Assembly: GCA_020628175.1 (NCBI GenBank)
Contig: JAHDFK010000009.1
Span: 1-62,900 of the forward strand
DNA: 62,900 nt
Reading direction: 5' to 3'
Source: Wenyingzhuangia sp.
GTDB taxonomy: Bacteria; Bacteroidota; Bacteroidia; Flavobacteriales; Flavobacteriaceae
In this document: one piece after another, positions 1 through 9,700 of the stretch
Layout of the letters: each line of letters opens with the position of its first letter
Numbering within the stretch: position 1 is the first letter of the stretch
Translations under genes and position numbers: made by a program
Notes under the pieces: model-generated
Databases searched by the model: none
What the model saw: only the letters and a program-made list of their open reading frames with translations
What the model was told of the DNA's origin: nothing

Positions 1-50
1 GTTTTTAACTACAAAGATACATTTATCCCCAAGTTTTTAGCTTGAGCCAT

Positions 51-88
51 AAAAAAGGCATTTAAGAAATTTCTTAAATGCCTTTTTT
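51..88. terminator. Bidirectional terminator downstream of ndk
   Basis: A perfect 38-base palindrome with a GGCATTTAAGAAA arm is flanked by an A run and a T run. It would end ndk transcription coming from the right and could also stop transcription from the left. Confidence 0.85.
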
Positions 89-107
89 AGTTATTATAGC
101 AGCTATT

Positions 108-527
108 TTAATAGTTGATAATTTCTTCTTCTGTAAAATGAAAATTTATTTCCGTAATGGCATTTTCATCACTATCAGCTCCATGAACTGCATTTTGAGT
201 AACAGTACTCGAAAATAAATTACGAATCGTACCTTCAGCAGCATCTCTGGTAGATCCAATTAGAGCCCTGTAATCATCTACGGCATTCTTTTTTTCTAAA
301 ACTGCAGCAATAATAGGACCACTTACCATAAATTTAATAAGTTCATCATAAAACCCTTTTCCTTTATGTACACTATAAAATTCAGCTGCGCGTTCAGGTG
401 TTAATTTTGTAAGTTTTAATGCTACAATTTTAAATCCGGAGTTGGTTATTTTCTGAATTATAGCTCCTACGTGTCCTCCAGCAATCGCATCTGGTTTTAT
501 CATTGTAAATGTTCTGTTGTTAGCCAT
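108..527 (-). CDS. ndk: Nucleoside diphosphate kinase
   Basis: Transfers the terminal phosphate from ATP to nucleoside diphosphates through a phospho-histidine in the cytoplasm. The 139-residue length is normal for the family. The N-terminus has the TFTMIKPDA strand, and the active-site motif NAVHGADS places the catalytic histidine at residue 115. I use the second ATG, giving MANNRTF, because family members begin there; an in-frame ATG lies two codons upstream. It is transcribed alone, divergently from the DHH phosphoesterase gene, and ends at a strong hairpin. Confidence 0.95.
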   Translation of the reverse strand: MANNRTFTMIKPDAIAGGHVGAIIQKITNSGFKIVALKLTKLTPERAAEFYSVHKGKGFYDELIKFMVSGPIIAAVLEKKNAVDDYRALIGSTRDAAEGTIRNLFSSTVTQNAVHGADSDENAITEINFHFTEEEIINY

Positions 528-587
528 ATACATGTTTTTCTTAGGTTGATTACGCTAATATAGTTTTTCAAAATTAGATTTTACTGC

Positions 588-617
588 TTTGCAAGCTCAT
601 TTTTAATTGTATTTTAG
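588..617 (+). promoter_or_regulatory. Bacteroidota-type promoter of the DHH phosphoesterase gene
   Basis: A TTTG -33 box at 588-591 is separated by 18 bp from TATTTTAG at 610-617, one base from the TAnnTTTG -7 consensus. The ATG follows only 5 bases later, so the transcript would be nearly leaderless. Confidence 0.5.
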
Positions 618-622
618 CAATT

Positions 623-1654
623 ATGAATGTAAATGATGTAAACGTTTTAAAAACGTATTTTGAAGAACCTAAAAGAATAGTTTTTGTAGCTCATAAGAAC
701 CCAGATGGTGATGCAGTAGGATCAACAACAGCTATGGCAATGTTGTATCAAAAGTTAGGACACAAAGTTAAGGTTGTTTTGCCTAATGGAATTCCAGATT
801 TTATAGCATGGATGCCGAATGCAGATGATGTTTATAGGTATGATTTACAGAATACACAATCTAAAAATGTTATTCAAAAGGCAGATGTTATTTTCTTGTT
901 AGACTTTAATGCTTTGCACCGAGTAGGAGAAGATATGCAGAAATGTTTAGAGTCTTTTAAAGGAAAATTTATCATGATTGATCATCATCAGCAGCCTGAT
1001 GATGTTGCGATGGTAACGTACTCTGATACTTCAATTTGTTCTACATGTCAGATGGTATATCATTTTGCAGAAAAAATGAATTACTTAGAGCATATAGACG
1101 CTGCAATAGCAACAAGTTTGTATACAGGTATTATGACAGATACAGGATCGTTTAGGTTTCCATCAACAACAAGTACTACACACAGAATTATTGCAGATTT
1201 GATTGATAAAGGTGCTCAAAATGCCAACATTCACAATCAGGTATTTGGAAATAATTCTTACAGTCGATTACAATTGTTAGGTCAATCATTAACAAATTTA
1301 AAAGTTATAGAAGATTGTAAAACCGCTTATATTACATTAACACAGCAAGAGTTAAAACAATACAATTACCAAAAAGGAGATACAGAAGGTGTGGTAAATT
1401 ATGCACTATCTTTAAAAGGAATTGTATTTGCTGCAATTTTTATAGAAGATACAGATCAAGGTATTGTGAAAATTTCTTTCAGATCTAAAGGAAAGTTTTC
1501 AGTAAACCAATTTGCTAGAAATTACTTTGATGGTGGAGGTCATGATAATGCTGCTGGAGCAAGGTCTGTTCTATCGTTAGAAGAAACGATAGAGAAATTT
1601 TTAGGTTTGGTACCTAACTATAAACAAGATTTGTTAGCATCTTATGAGGTATAA
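623..1654 (+). CDS. DHH/DHHA1 family phosphoesterase (oligoribonuclease / pAp phosphatase type)
   Basis: Predicted Mn-dependent phosphoesterase of the NrnA type, which degrades very short RNA and 3'-phosphoadenosine 5'-phosphate. The N-terminal DHH domain shows AHKNPDGDAVGS (about 23-34), a DFN motif, IDHHQQ and TDTGSFRF, all metal ligands. The C-terminal DHHA1 domain shows GGGHDNAAG. The length of 343 residues is typical. The gene opens an operon with the gldI-like gene, whose ATG overlaps its last codons by 11 bases. The exact substrate cannot be settled from sequence. Confidence 0.9.
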   Translation: MNVNDVNVLKTYFEEPKRIVFVAHKNPDGDAVGSTTAMAMLYQKLGHKVKVVLPNGIPDFIAWMPNADDVYRYDLQNTQSKNVIQKADVIFLLDFNALHRVGEDMQKCLESFKGKFIMIDHHQQPDDVAMVTYSDTSICSTCQMVYHFAEKMNYLEHIDAAIATSLYTGIMTDTGSFRFPSTTSTTHRIIADLIDKGAQNANIHNQVFGNNSYSRLQLLGQSLTNLKVIEDCKTAYITLTQQELKQYNYQKGDTEGVVNYALSLKGIVFAAIFIEDTDQGIVKISFRSKGKFSVNQFARNYFDGGGHDNAAGARSVLSLEETIEKFLGLVPNYKQDLLASYEV

Positions 1655-2171
1655 AAGTCTTTTTATAATTATTAGTGCTGTAGTTTTTGTTAGTTGTACA
1701 AAAACAGAACCAAGACGTCCGGTAAATAAAGATATTAGAATTACAAAAGATTATTCGGTAGAAATTAATAAAGAAATCAACACAGTACAGCAAAATCTTA
1801 TAGAAAAATATACTTCTGTAGATTCTTTACTTACCTACAAACAGTCTACATATGGATTTGTGTATGCTAAAATACAAAGCTCTAATAAAACATCTAAAGT
1901 TATCAAGAAAGGAACTAAAGTTACATTCTTGAAAACAGTATCGTCCTTAAAAAACGAGGTAATTTATCCAGAACAACAACAAATTGCTTTGATAGGACAA
2001 ACAGAATTAACCGCAGGAGAAGAAGAGGGGGTAAAATTAATGCAAGAAGATGAGGAATTTAAATTTATTTTTACTTCATTTGTAGCCCACGGTTTTAAAG
2101 GAGATAATGATAGAATAGGAAGAAACGTGCCAATTATAGTAAATATTAAACTTTTAAAAATAGAAAACTAA
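1644..2171 (+). CDS. gldI: GldI-like FKBP-fold lipoprotein linked to gliding motility
   Basis: A 175-residue lipoprotein: the signal peptide ends in a lipobox (VFVSC, Cys at about 18). The C-terminal half has the FKBP-fold layout of GldI proteins, with GEEEGVKLMQEDEEFKFIF followed by AHGFKGDNDRIGRNVPIIVNIKLLKI. In Flavobacterium johnsoniae GldI is a peptidyl-prolyl isomerase needed for gliding and type IX secretion. The gene overlaps the upstream DHH gene and is one base from the downstream FKBP gene, an arrangement I recall from other flavobacteria. The gldI name is an inference from family pattern. Confidence 0.7.
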   Translation: MRYKSLFIIISAVVFVSCTKTEPRRPVNKDIRITKDYSVEINKEINTVQQNLIEKYTSVDSLLTYKQSTYGFVYAKIQSSNKTSKVIKKGTKVTFLKTVSSLKNEVIYPEQQQIALIGQTELTAGEEEGVKLMQEDEEFKFIFTSFVAHGFKGDNDRIGRNVPIIVNIKLLKIEN

Positions 2172-2172
2172 A

Positions 2173-2868
2173 ATGAAAATTATTAAAGGATTAACTCTAA
2201 GTTTAGCAGTAGCAGCAATGGTTTCATGTAATAAACAAGCTCCAAAAGCTACAAGTTTAGCAACAGAAAACGACTCTGTAAGTTATGCTTTAGGTGCTTA
2301 TATAAATACTAATTTTAGAGTGAGTGAAGATTTTAAAGATTTAGATTTAGATATCTTTAACCAAGCAATTCAAGAAGCTTCTGACACAAGTAAAACATTG
2401 TTAGCTAAAAAAGATATTACACCTATTTTAATTGCTTACACTAAAAAAATAGCTGAGACTAAAGGAGCCTCTGCAAAAAAAGAAGGTGAAGCATTTTTAG
2501 AAGCAAATAAAAAGAAAGAAGGTATTGTAGTTACAGCAAGTGGTTTACAGTACGAAGTAATTACAGAAGGTTCTGGAGATAAGCCAGTAGCAACAGATAA
2601 AGTAAAAGTTCATTACCATGGTACTACACCAAAAGGTGAAGTTTTTGATAGTTCTGTAGATAGAGGTACACCAGCAGAGTTTCCTTTAAATAGAGTAATT
2701 AAAGGTTGGACAGAAGGAGTACAGTTAATGTCTGTAGGTTCTAAATACAAATTTTACGTACCTCAAGAGTTAGCTTATGGAGCAAATGCACCACAAGGAG
2801 GTAACGGACCAATTAAAAAATATATGCCTTTAGTATTTGAAGTAGAATTGTTAGAAATTGTAAAATAA
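2173..2868 (+). CDS. FKBP-type peptidyl-prolyl cis-trans isomerase, lipoprotein
   Basis: A 231-residue periplasmic folding catalyst anchored by lipid: the signal peptide ends at the lipobox MVSC (Cys at about 19). An N-terminal dimerisation region with helices (FKBP_N type) precedes the FKBP domain starting near GLQYEVITEGSG. The domain has the active-site elements VHYHGTTPKGEVFDSS, GWTEGVQLMSVGSKYKFYVP and AYGANAP. It sits one base after the gldI-like gene and ends the operon at a strong terminator. Confidence 0.93.
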   Translation: MKIIKGLTLSLAVAAMVSCNKQAPKATSLATENDSVSYALGAYINTNFRVSEDFKDLDLDIFNQAIQEASDTSKTLLAKKDITPILIAYTKKIAETKGASAKKEGEAFLEANKKKEGIVVTASGLQYEVITEGSGDKPVATDKVKVHYHGTTPKGEVFDSSVDRGTPAEFPLNRVIKGWTEGVQLMSVGSKYKFYVPQELAYGANAPQGGNGPIKKYMPLVFEVELLEIVK

Positions 2869-2884
2869 GTACAATTTATACCCT

Positions 2885-2924
2885 TAAAAAAGCCCAATTA
2901 AGAAATTCTTAATTGGGCTTTTTC
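2885..2924 (+). terminator. Rho-independent terminator after the FKBP gene
   Basis: AAAAAAGCCCAATTAAGAA pairs with TTCTTAATTGGGCTTTTT, a nearly perfect GC-capped stem followed by T residues. It separates the lipoprotein operon from cysS. Confidence 0.85.
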
Positions 2925-2981
2925 TTGTTGTTTATATAGATATTTATAGTTTATCTTTACTTTTTTAAAATCACAAAATTC

Positions 2982-4460
2982 ATGAGTCTATTTAAGGAGC
3001 AGTCTTTAAAAATATACAATTCAATATCTAAACAAAAAGAAACATTTGTACCTGTTACCAAAGGTAATGTAGGTATGTATGTTTGTGGACCTACGGTGTA
3101 TAGTAATGTACATTTAGGAAATGTACGTACTTTTATGAGTTTTGATATGGTGTTTCGTTATTTACAACATTTAGAATACAAAGTACGCTATGTTAGAAAT
3201 ATTACAGATGCAGGACACATGGAGAATGATGCAGATGAGGGGGAAGATAAAATTGCAAAAAAAGCAAGAATAGAAAAAATTGAACCCATGGAAGTAGTGC
3301 AACGTTATACGTTAGATTTTCATGGTATTTTACAGAAGTTAAACAATTTACCACCAAGTATAGAACCCACTGCTACAGGGCACATTGTAGAGCAAATTGA
3401 ATTGATTAAAGAAATTTTAAACAAGGGTTTAGCTTACGAAATTAATGGTTCGGTTTATTTTGATGTTTTAAAATACAACGAAAATAAAACCTATGGGGTT
3501 TTATCAGGTAGAAAAATAGAAGATGCGATACACAATACACGTGTGTTAGATGGGCAGTCTGAAAAGAAAAACCCACAAGACTTTGCTTTGTGGAAAAAAG
3601 CAAGTCCGCAACATATTATGCGTTGGCCTTCTCCTTGGGGAGATGGTTTTCCGGGTTGGCATTTAGAATGTACAGCAATGAGTACAAAGTATTTGGGCGA
3701 ACAATTTGATATTCATGGGGGAGGAATGGATTTAAAATTTCCGCACCACGAATGTGAAATAGCACAAGCAGAAGCATGTAATGGTAAAAACCCAGTTAAT
3801 TTTTGGATGCATGCAAACATGCTGACTTTAAACGGTCAAAAAATGTCAAAATCTACAGGAAATAACATATTACCTGACGAAATTTTTTCTGGTGAAAATA
3901 CCATACTATCTAAACCATTTGCACCTGCAGTAGTTCGTTTTTTTATGATGCAAGCGCATTATAGAAGTATTTTAGATTTTTCGTCAGATGCTTTAGAAGC
4001 ATCTGAAAAAGGATATAACAAATTAGTCGAAGCTCTTAAAAGTTTAGAAAGCCTAACAGAGGGAGCACATTCTACATTTGATGTTTTACAATGGAAACAA
4101 CAGTGTTATGATGCCATGAATGATGATTTTAATACACCTATTTTAATTTCAAACTTGTTCGAAGCGGTAAAACAAATCAATCTATTAAAAGAAAACAAAG
4201 CGAGTTTAACAAAAAGTGATTTAGAAGAATTTAGAACTACTTTAAAAGCTTTTGTATATGATGTTTTAGGATTGGTTACAGAGGTTGTATCCGAAGGTTC
4301 TGATAAGTTAGAAGGCGTTGTAAACATGTTGATAAACATGAGAAAACAAGCTAGAGACAATAGAGATTGGGCACTATCTGACCAGATTAGAGATGAATTA
4401 AAGGCTTTGGGTATTCAGTTAAAAGATGCTAAAGAAGGTACTTCGTTTATTATCGATTAA
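2982..4460 (+). CDS. cysS: Cysteinyl-tRNA synthetase
   Basis: Class I aminoacyl-tRNA synthetase charging tRNA-Cys. The 492-residue protein has the zinc/substrate cysteine motif [13 protein letters not shown] (about 30-42), which includes the HIGH-equivalent HLGN, then [30 protein letters not shown] and the KMSKS loop ([10 protein letters not shown]). The C-terminal region carries the DALR-type helical domain. It probably starts an operon with yidD and lgt, with gaps of 9 bases and then a 4-base overlap. Confidence 0.97.
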   Translation: MSLFKEQSLKIYNSISKQKETFVPVTKGNVGMYVCGPTVYSNVHLGNVRTFMSFDMVFRYLQHLEYKVRYVRNITDAGHMENDADEGEDKIAKKARIEKIEPMEVVQRYTLDFHGILQKLNNLPPSIEPTATGHIVEQIELIKEILNKGLAYEINGSVYFDVLKYNENKTYGVLSGRKIEDAIHNTRVLDGQSEKKNPQDFALWKKASPQHIMRWPSPWGDGFPGWHLECTAMSTKYLGEQFDIHGGGMDLKFPHHECEIAQAEACNGKNPVNFWMHANMLTLNGQKMSKSTGNNILPDEIFSGENTILSKPFAPAVVRFFMMQAHYRSILDFSSDALEASEKGYNKLVEALKSLESLTEGAHSTFDVLQWKQQCYDAMNDDFNTPILISNLFEAVKQINLLKENKASLTKSDLEEFRTTLKAFVYDVLGLVTEVVSEGSDKLEGVVNMLINMRKQARDNRDWALSDQIRDELKALGIQLKDAKEGTSFIID

Positions 4461-4469
4461 TTCTAGAAA

Positions 4470-4727
4470 ATGATGACGAAGGCGAAATCTGTTTTGGTAT
4501 ATCCTTTTATTTTTTTGATACGTTTTTATCAGGGTGCCATTTCTCCTTTTACGCCAGCAACATGTAGGTATCAGCCTACCTGTTCGTCCTATAGTATAGA
4601 AGCTTTGCAAAAGCATGGTTTAGTATTAGGTGGATGGTTGGCATTAAAACGTATCTGTAGTTGTCATCCATGGGGTGGTAGTGGTTACGATCCTGTACCT
4701 CAAAAAAATATTAAAAAAGAAGTATGA
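4470..4727 (+). CDS. yidD: Membrane protein insertion efficiency factor
   Basis: An 85-residue YidD family protein associated with YidC-dependent membrane insertion. It shows the family features: a hydrophobic N-terminal helix ([17 protein letters not shown]), the cysteine pattern [15 protein letters not shown], and the C-terminal [13 protein letters not shown]. Its end overlaps the lgt start by 4 bases, indicating translational coupling. Confidence 0.93.
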   Translation: MMTKAKSVLVYPFIFLIRFYQGAISPFTPATCRYQPTCSSYSIEALQKHGLVLGGWLALKRICSCHPWGGSGYDPVPQKNIKKEV

Positions 4728-5548
4728 ATTTATTAGCTATTGATTGGAATCCACCATTAGGGATTGATTTAGGATTTTTTGTTATTCGTTATTATAGTTT
4801 AATGTTTGTTATAGCGTTTGCTTTAGGATTTCAGATAATGAAAAGAATTTTTATTGCTGAGAATATACCTTTAGAAAAATTAGATAAGTTACTAATGTGG
4901 GTTGTTTTTGCTACTGTTATTGGTGCTAGATTAGGACATGTATTTTTTTACGATTGGCCTTATTATAGTCAGCATTTAGCAGAAATATTGTTACCCTTTC
5001 AGTTTAGTCCAGAATTTAAGTTTACAGGTTTTACTGGCTTGGCAAGTCATGGAGCGGCAATAGGTATTATTACAGCACTGTATTTCTTTTCTAAAAAGAT
5101 ATTAAAAAAGCCATTGTTATATATATTGGATAGAGTGAGTTTAACCATTGCAAGTGGAGGTGTGTTTGTAAGATTGGGAAATTTAATGAATTCCGAAATT
5201 ATAGGTAAACCAACAGGTACAGATAGTGGTTTCATTTTTCATTATTTAGGTGAAGATTTTGCTAGATATCCAACACAACTTTATGAATCGTTTGGATACT
5301 TAGTTGTTTTCTTAATTATATTTTATATGTTTTGGAAAACACAAGCTAAAGAAAAATTAGGACTTATTTTTGGTGTATTTTTTACCTTATTATGGTCTGT
5401 ACGATTTTTTGTAGAGTTTTTTAAAGAAGCTCAAATAGACTCAAGAGCAGACCTGGTTTTAAATACGGGACAAATTTTAAGCATACCGTTAATTATTATA
5501 GGGATTTATTTTATAATATCTGCAAAAAAACAAAAAGGAGTATCTTAA
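4724..5548 (+). CDS. lgt: Prolipoprotein diacylglyceryl transferase
   Basis: An integral membrane enzyme that transfers diacylglycerol from phosphatidylglycerol to the lipobox cysteine, the first step in lipoprotein maturation. The 274-residue protein has seven or so hydrophobic segments, the SHGAAIG segment, the Lgt signature [20 protein letters not shown] and RYPTQLYE. The final codons run into the terminator hairpin. It would serve the many lipoproteins in this window. Confidence 0.95.
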   Translation: MNLLAIDWNPPLGIDLGFFVIRYYSLMFVIAFALGFQIMKRIFIAENIPLEKLDKLLMWVVFATVIGARLGHVFFYDWPYYSQHLAEILLPFQFSPEFKFTGFTGLASHGAAIGIITALYFFSKKILKKPLLYILDRVSLTIASGGVFVRLGNLMNSEIIGKPTGTDSGFIFHYLGEDFARYPTQLYESFGYLVVFLIIFYMFWKTQAKEKLGLIFGVFFTLLWSVRFFVEFFKEAQIDSRADLVLNTGQILSIPLIIIGIYFIISAKKQKGVS

Positions 5549-5569
5549 AATTAAGATTACTCCTTTTTT
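5532..5569 (+). terminator. Terminator of the cysS-yidD-lgt operon
   Basis: AAAAAGGAGTATCTT pairs with AAGATTACTCCTTTTTT around a short loop and is followed by Ts. The left arm overlaps the last codons of lgt. Confidence 0.8.
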
Positions 5570-5941
5570 ATTCCTTATTTCTCTTTATATATTTTGTTTT
5601 TTACTATAAGCTTTATAGTAAAAGCTTTTTTAGATACTGACTGTTAATTCTGAATACATAGCTTACGAAGCTTGTTAAAAAAGATGTCAGCCTTTATCTT
5701 GATAGTCTTATATTTTACTTTTAAATTGATAGAGATATTATATTGTAAGATAAAAATGAGATGTGGATGTATTTAAATGTTATATCCTTTCAATCATCTT
5801 TTAATGATATTATTATTTCAATTTAAAAGAGCTCTCTATTCTTTTATTGTTTATGTAAATATGAATTTATATATCTTACAGGATTTCTTAAATTATAGTT
5901 ATATAATAAATAGGGTTTGTATCATGTATATCACATACTCG
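5570..5941. other. Intergenic region without a convincing gene
   Basis: Very AT-rich stretch between convergent genes. It holds a second hairpin, TTTACTATAA at 5600-5609 pairing with TTATAGTAAA at 5613-5622 and followed by GCTTTTTT, likely a backup terminator. A 60-codon open frame at 5777-5959 has a low-complexity hydrophobic translation and runs into a terminator, so I do not call it. Confidence 0.5.
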
Positions 5942-5981
5942 AAAAAAAAGAGACTCTAAATTAATAGAGTCTCTTTTTTTG
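5942..5981. terminator. Bidirectional terminator
   Basis: AAAAAAAAGAGACTCTA pairs with TAGAGTCTCTTTTTTT around AATTAA. It is suited to terminating the minus-strand secreted-protein gene and anything arriving from the left. Confidence 0.85.
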
Positions 5982-6006
5982 TTTGGTATAAATATTATTA
6001 TTTAAT

Positions 6007-6687
6007 TTACTTCTTAAAATCAAGCATACCTTCTTCGGTGTATAATAAGTAAGATCCAGATGGTAAAGACTCAACAATAATTTCATTAGAAATTTCACCA
6101 TCCATTACAATATCGTTTGCTTCATTATATATTGTAAAATTCCCATGTAAATCATCATTTATAATGATGGTATCAGTTCCTTTGTCATAATACGTAAATA
6201 ACAACTGATCTATACCTAAAGATGATAGATCTACAACTTTATCATCAGGAGCAACAGAAGCGTTAAAAAATAAGTTTACCAAGTCATTATCATTGGTGAA
6301 ATTATCAGTTATTAATCCTGAAGGAAAAATTTGTAATGTTTCTTTTATAACCTCTTCTGTAGGAGTAAATTCTACAATAGTAGTTTTTGTATTTTCTAAA
6401 TTACTAGGTACGTCTTTTGTTGTAAAGTTAGAAAACTTTCCTGGAGCAGGGCTTCCGGGCTTATAAAAACGCAATGTTATTCTAGATTCATCACTACCAG
6501 GAGCAGCAGGCATATTTGTATAATCTATTTCAAAATAGGTAGTTTCACCAACTTTAAATTCTGCTTCCTCAGAATTGAAAAAATCGTTTGGAGTTTTACC
6601 ATTGATAGATTTTACAGTTAATTTTTGTGCATTAGTGGCTATCACACTTGTGCATGCTAGGACTAATGTTAAAATATATTTTTTCAT
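6007..6687 (-). CDS. Secreted protein with a probable type IX C-terminal sorting domain
   Basis: A 226-residue exported protein whose function I do not recognise. The N-terminus is a signal peptide (MKKYILTLVLACTSVIATNAQ). The middle looks like a beta-sandwich. The last about 60 residues, ending LPSGSYLLYTEEGMLDFKK, fit the pattern of type A T9SS sorting domains (a short beta domain ending LxxGxYxxxx...KK). If so, it is moved across the outer membrane and cleaved there. It is a single-gene unit between purL and a bidirectional terminator. Confidence 0.7.
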   Translation of the reverse strand: MKKYILTLVLACTSVIATNAQKLTVKSINGKTPNDFFNSEEAEFKVGETTYFEIDYTNMPAAPGSDESRITLRFYKPGSPAPGKFSNFTTKDVPSNLENTKTTIVEFTPTEEVIKETLQIFPSGLITDNFTNDNDLVNLFFNASVAPDDKVVDLSSLGIDQLLFTYYDKGTDTIIINDDLHGNFTIYNEANDIVMDGEISNEIIVESLPSGSYLLYTEEGMLDFKK

Positions 6688-6795
6688 ATGACTTTCTTAA
6701 AAAATAAAATTTGACTTTTATATGTTTTAAAACATGAGACAATATAATATTTATTTCTAAATGCTACAAACTTCATGTTGATTAAACATTATATT

Positions 6796-9700
6796 TTATT
6801 TAGTTAACCATTCTTTTGCGTTTGTAAATGCTTCTAACCATGGAGATACTTCATCATTTCTGTCAGCTGGGTAATTTGCCCAGTTCCATTGAAAAATAGA
6901 CCTTTCAATATGAGGCATCATTACTAAGTGACGTCCGTCTGCAGAAGACATCATTGCAGTATTGTAACTAGAACCATTTGGATTAGCAGGATATCCTTCG
7001 TATCCGTACTTAGCAACTAAATTATATTGCTCTTCGTTGTAAGGTAAGTTAAATTTACCTTCTCCATGAGATATCCAAACTCCTAAGGTACTACCTGAAA
7101 GTGAATTCAACATTACAGAATTATTTTCTTGTATGGTTACAGAGGTAAATCCTGACTCGTGTTTTTGAGAGTCATTGTGCTCCATTACTGGTTTTTCAGT
7201 ATGTTCTGTATTTATCAATCCTAATTCTATTAGTAATTGACAACCGTTACAAATACCTAAGGATAAGGTGTCTTTACGAGCGTAAAAGTTATCTAATGCA
7301 GCTTTTGCTTTTGGATTGTATAAAAACGCTCCAGCCCATCCTTTGGCAGAACCTAATACATCTGAGTTAGAGAAACCTCCTACAGCTGCTAAGAAGTTAA
7401 CATCTTCTAAAGTTTCACGACCAGAAATTAAATCTGTCATGTGTACATCTTTTACTTCGAAACCAGCTAAAAATAATGCATTTGCCATTTCACGCTCTGA
7501 GTTAGATCCTTTTTCACGTAATACAGCTGCAACGGGTTTTTTACCAGTTTCTGTTTTTGGAAGTTTTCCTGTAAAATTAGAAGGGAAGGTAAAGTCTAAT
7601 GCTTGATTTTTATAGTTCTCAAATCTTTCGGTAGCTTTTGTTTCTCCAGATTGTTTTTTATCTAACAAATAAGATGTTTTAAACCAAACATCTCTTAAAT
7701 CAGCTATATTAAATACCTCCGTAGTTTCTCCGTTTACTAAAGTTAATACTTCTGTTTCTACAGTGTTACCAATATTAGCAAATTTTAAATTAGCTTCTTT
7801 TAAGATAGCTGCTACTTTTGTTGGTTCTAATGTTTGTATAACCACTCCAGCATTTTCTGCAAACAATAACTTGGTTGTATCATTTTCTTGTAACTCAGAT
7901 AGATTAATGTTTGCTCCAAGGTTTACATCTGCAAAACACATTTCTAATAAGGTAGTAATTAACCCTCCAGCAGAAATATCGTGTCCTGCAACAATTAAAT
8001 TACTTTCTATTAAAGTTTGTAATGTGTTAAATGCAGCTTTAAATTTAGCAGCATCTTTAATATCTGGAGTTTCTGTTCCAATTTTATTTACAGCTTGTGC
8101 AAAAGAAGATCCTCCTAATTTAAAATCATCCGAAGAAAAATCAACATAAAATATAGCATTACCTTCTTTTTTTGAAAAAACAGGTTCAACTACTTTTTTA
8201 ATATCATTACAGTGTCCTACACCAGAAATGATCACAGTTCCAGGAGCAATTACATCTTTGTTAGGATATTTTTGTTTCATAGACAACGAATCTTTACCTG
8301 TAGGAATATTAATACCTAAATCTATAGCAAAGTCAGAAACGGCTTTTACAGCATTGTACAAACGCGCATCTTCTCCTTCGTTTTTACAAGGCCACATCCA
8401 GTTAGCAGATAAGGATACAGCGTTTAATTTATTCTCTAAAGGTGCCCAAACAATATTTGTTAAACATTCTGCAATTGCATTTCTTGATCCAGCAGCTTCA
8501 TCAATTAAAGCAGAAATAGGAGCATGACCTATAGAGGTTGCAATACCTTCTTTACCATTGTAATCTAAGGCCATTACAGCTACATCGTTTAACGGTAATT
8601 GTAAAGGACCAGCACATTGTTGTTTTGCAACTTTACCACCCACACAACGGTCAACTTTATTGGTTAACCAATCTTTACAAGCAACAGCTTCTAATTGTAA
8701 AACAGTTGCTACGTTTTTTTGTAAGTCAGTGTTAGTGTATTCAATTTCTTCGTAACTACGTTTCGTAGTTGTATCGTGCATGTATGTTTTTGGAGAAGAA
8801 CCAAACATATCATTTAAATCTAAATCCATAGGAGCTTCTCCTGTTGTAGCAGATTTAAATGTAAAACGATTATCGTTTGTTACATCACCTACAGTGTGCA
8901 TTGGAGAACGTTCTCTTTCTGCAACTCTGTTTAAATAATCAATATCTTTTTCGTTAATCACCAATCCCATTCTTTCTTGAGATTCGTTTCCGATTGTTTC
9001 TTTAGCAGATAGGGTAGCGTCACCAACAGGTAGTTTGTCTAAATCAATCAAACCTCCTGTTTCTTCTACTAATTCTGATAAACAGTTTAAGTGTCCACCC
9101 GCTCCATGATCATGAATAGAAACAATAGGGTTGATGTCACTTTCTACCATACCACGAATAGCATTAGCAGCTCTTTTTTGCATTTCAGGATTAGAACGTT
9201 GTACAGCATTTAGCTCAATTCCAGATTCCATAGCACCTGTATCGGCAGAAGATACTGCGGCACCTCCCATACCAATTCTGTAGTTGTCTCCTCCTAATAT
9301 TACAATTTTATCTCCAGCTTTCGGTTCGTCTTTTAAAGCTTGTTCAGCTTTACCATATCCAATACCACCGGCTTGCATAATTACTTTATCAAATCCTAAG
9401 GTTCTTAAGTCGGCATCGGATAAATTTTTATTTAATTCTTCATGTTCAAAAGTTAATAAAGATCCAGAAATTAAAGGTTGACCAAATTTGTTACCAAAAT
9501 CAGAAGCTCCGTTAGACGCTTTGATTAAGATATCCATAGGTGTTTGGTATAACCATTTTCTTTCTTCAATATTTTCCCAAGGTCTGTTTTCTTCTAATCT
9601 TGAGTACGATGTCATGTAAACAGCAGTTCCTGCTAAAGGTAACGATCCTTTACCACCAGCCAAACGGTCTCTAATTTCTCCTCCAGATCCTGTTGCAGCT

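Noticed and set aside
5777..5959. 60-codon open frame between lgt and the secreted-protein gene
   Set aside because: Its translation is low-complexity and hydrophobic, it runs into a terminator hairpin, and it sits in very AT-rich spacer DNA.
7316..9481. Several plus-strand open frames inside purL
   Set aside because: They are antisense shadows of a clear 1225-residue enzyme and their translations have no protein-like features.
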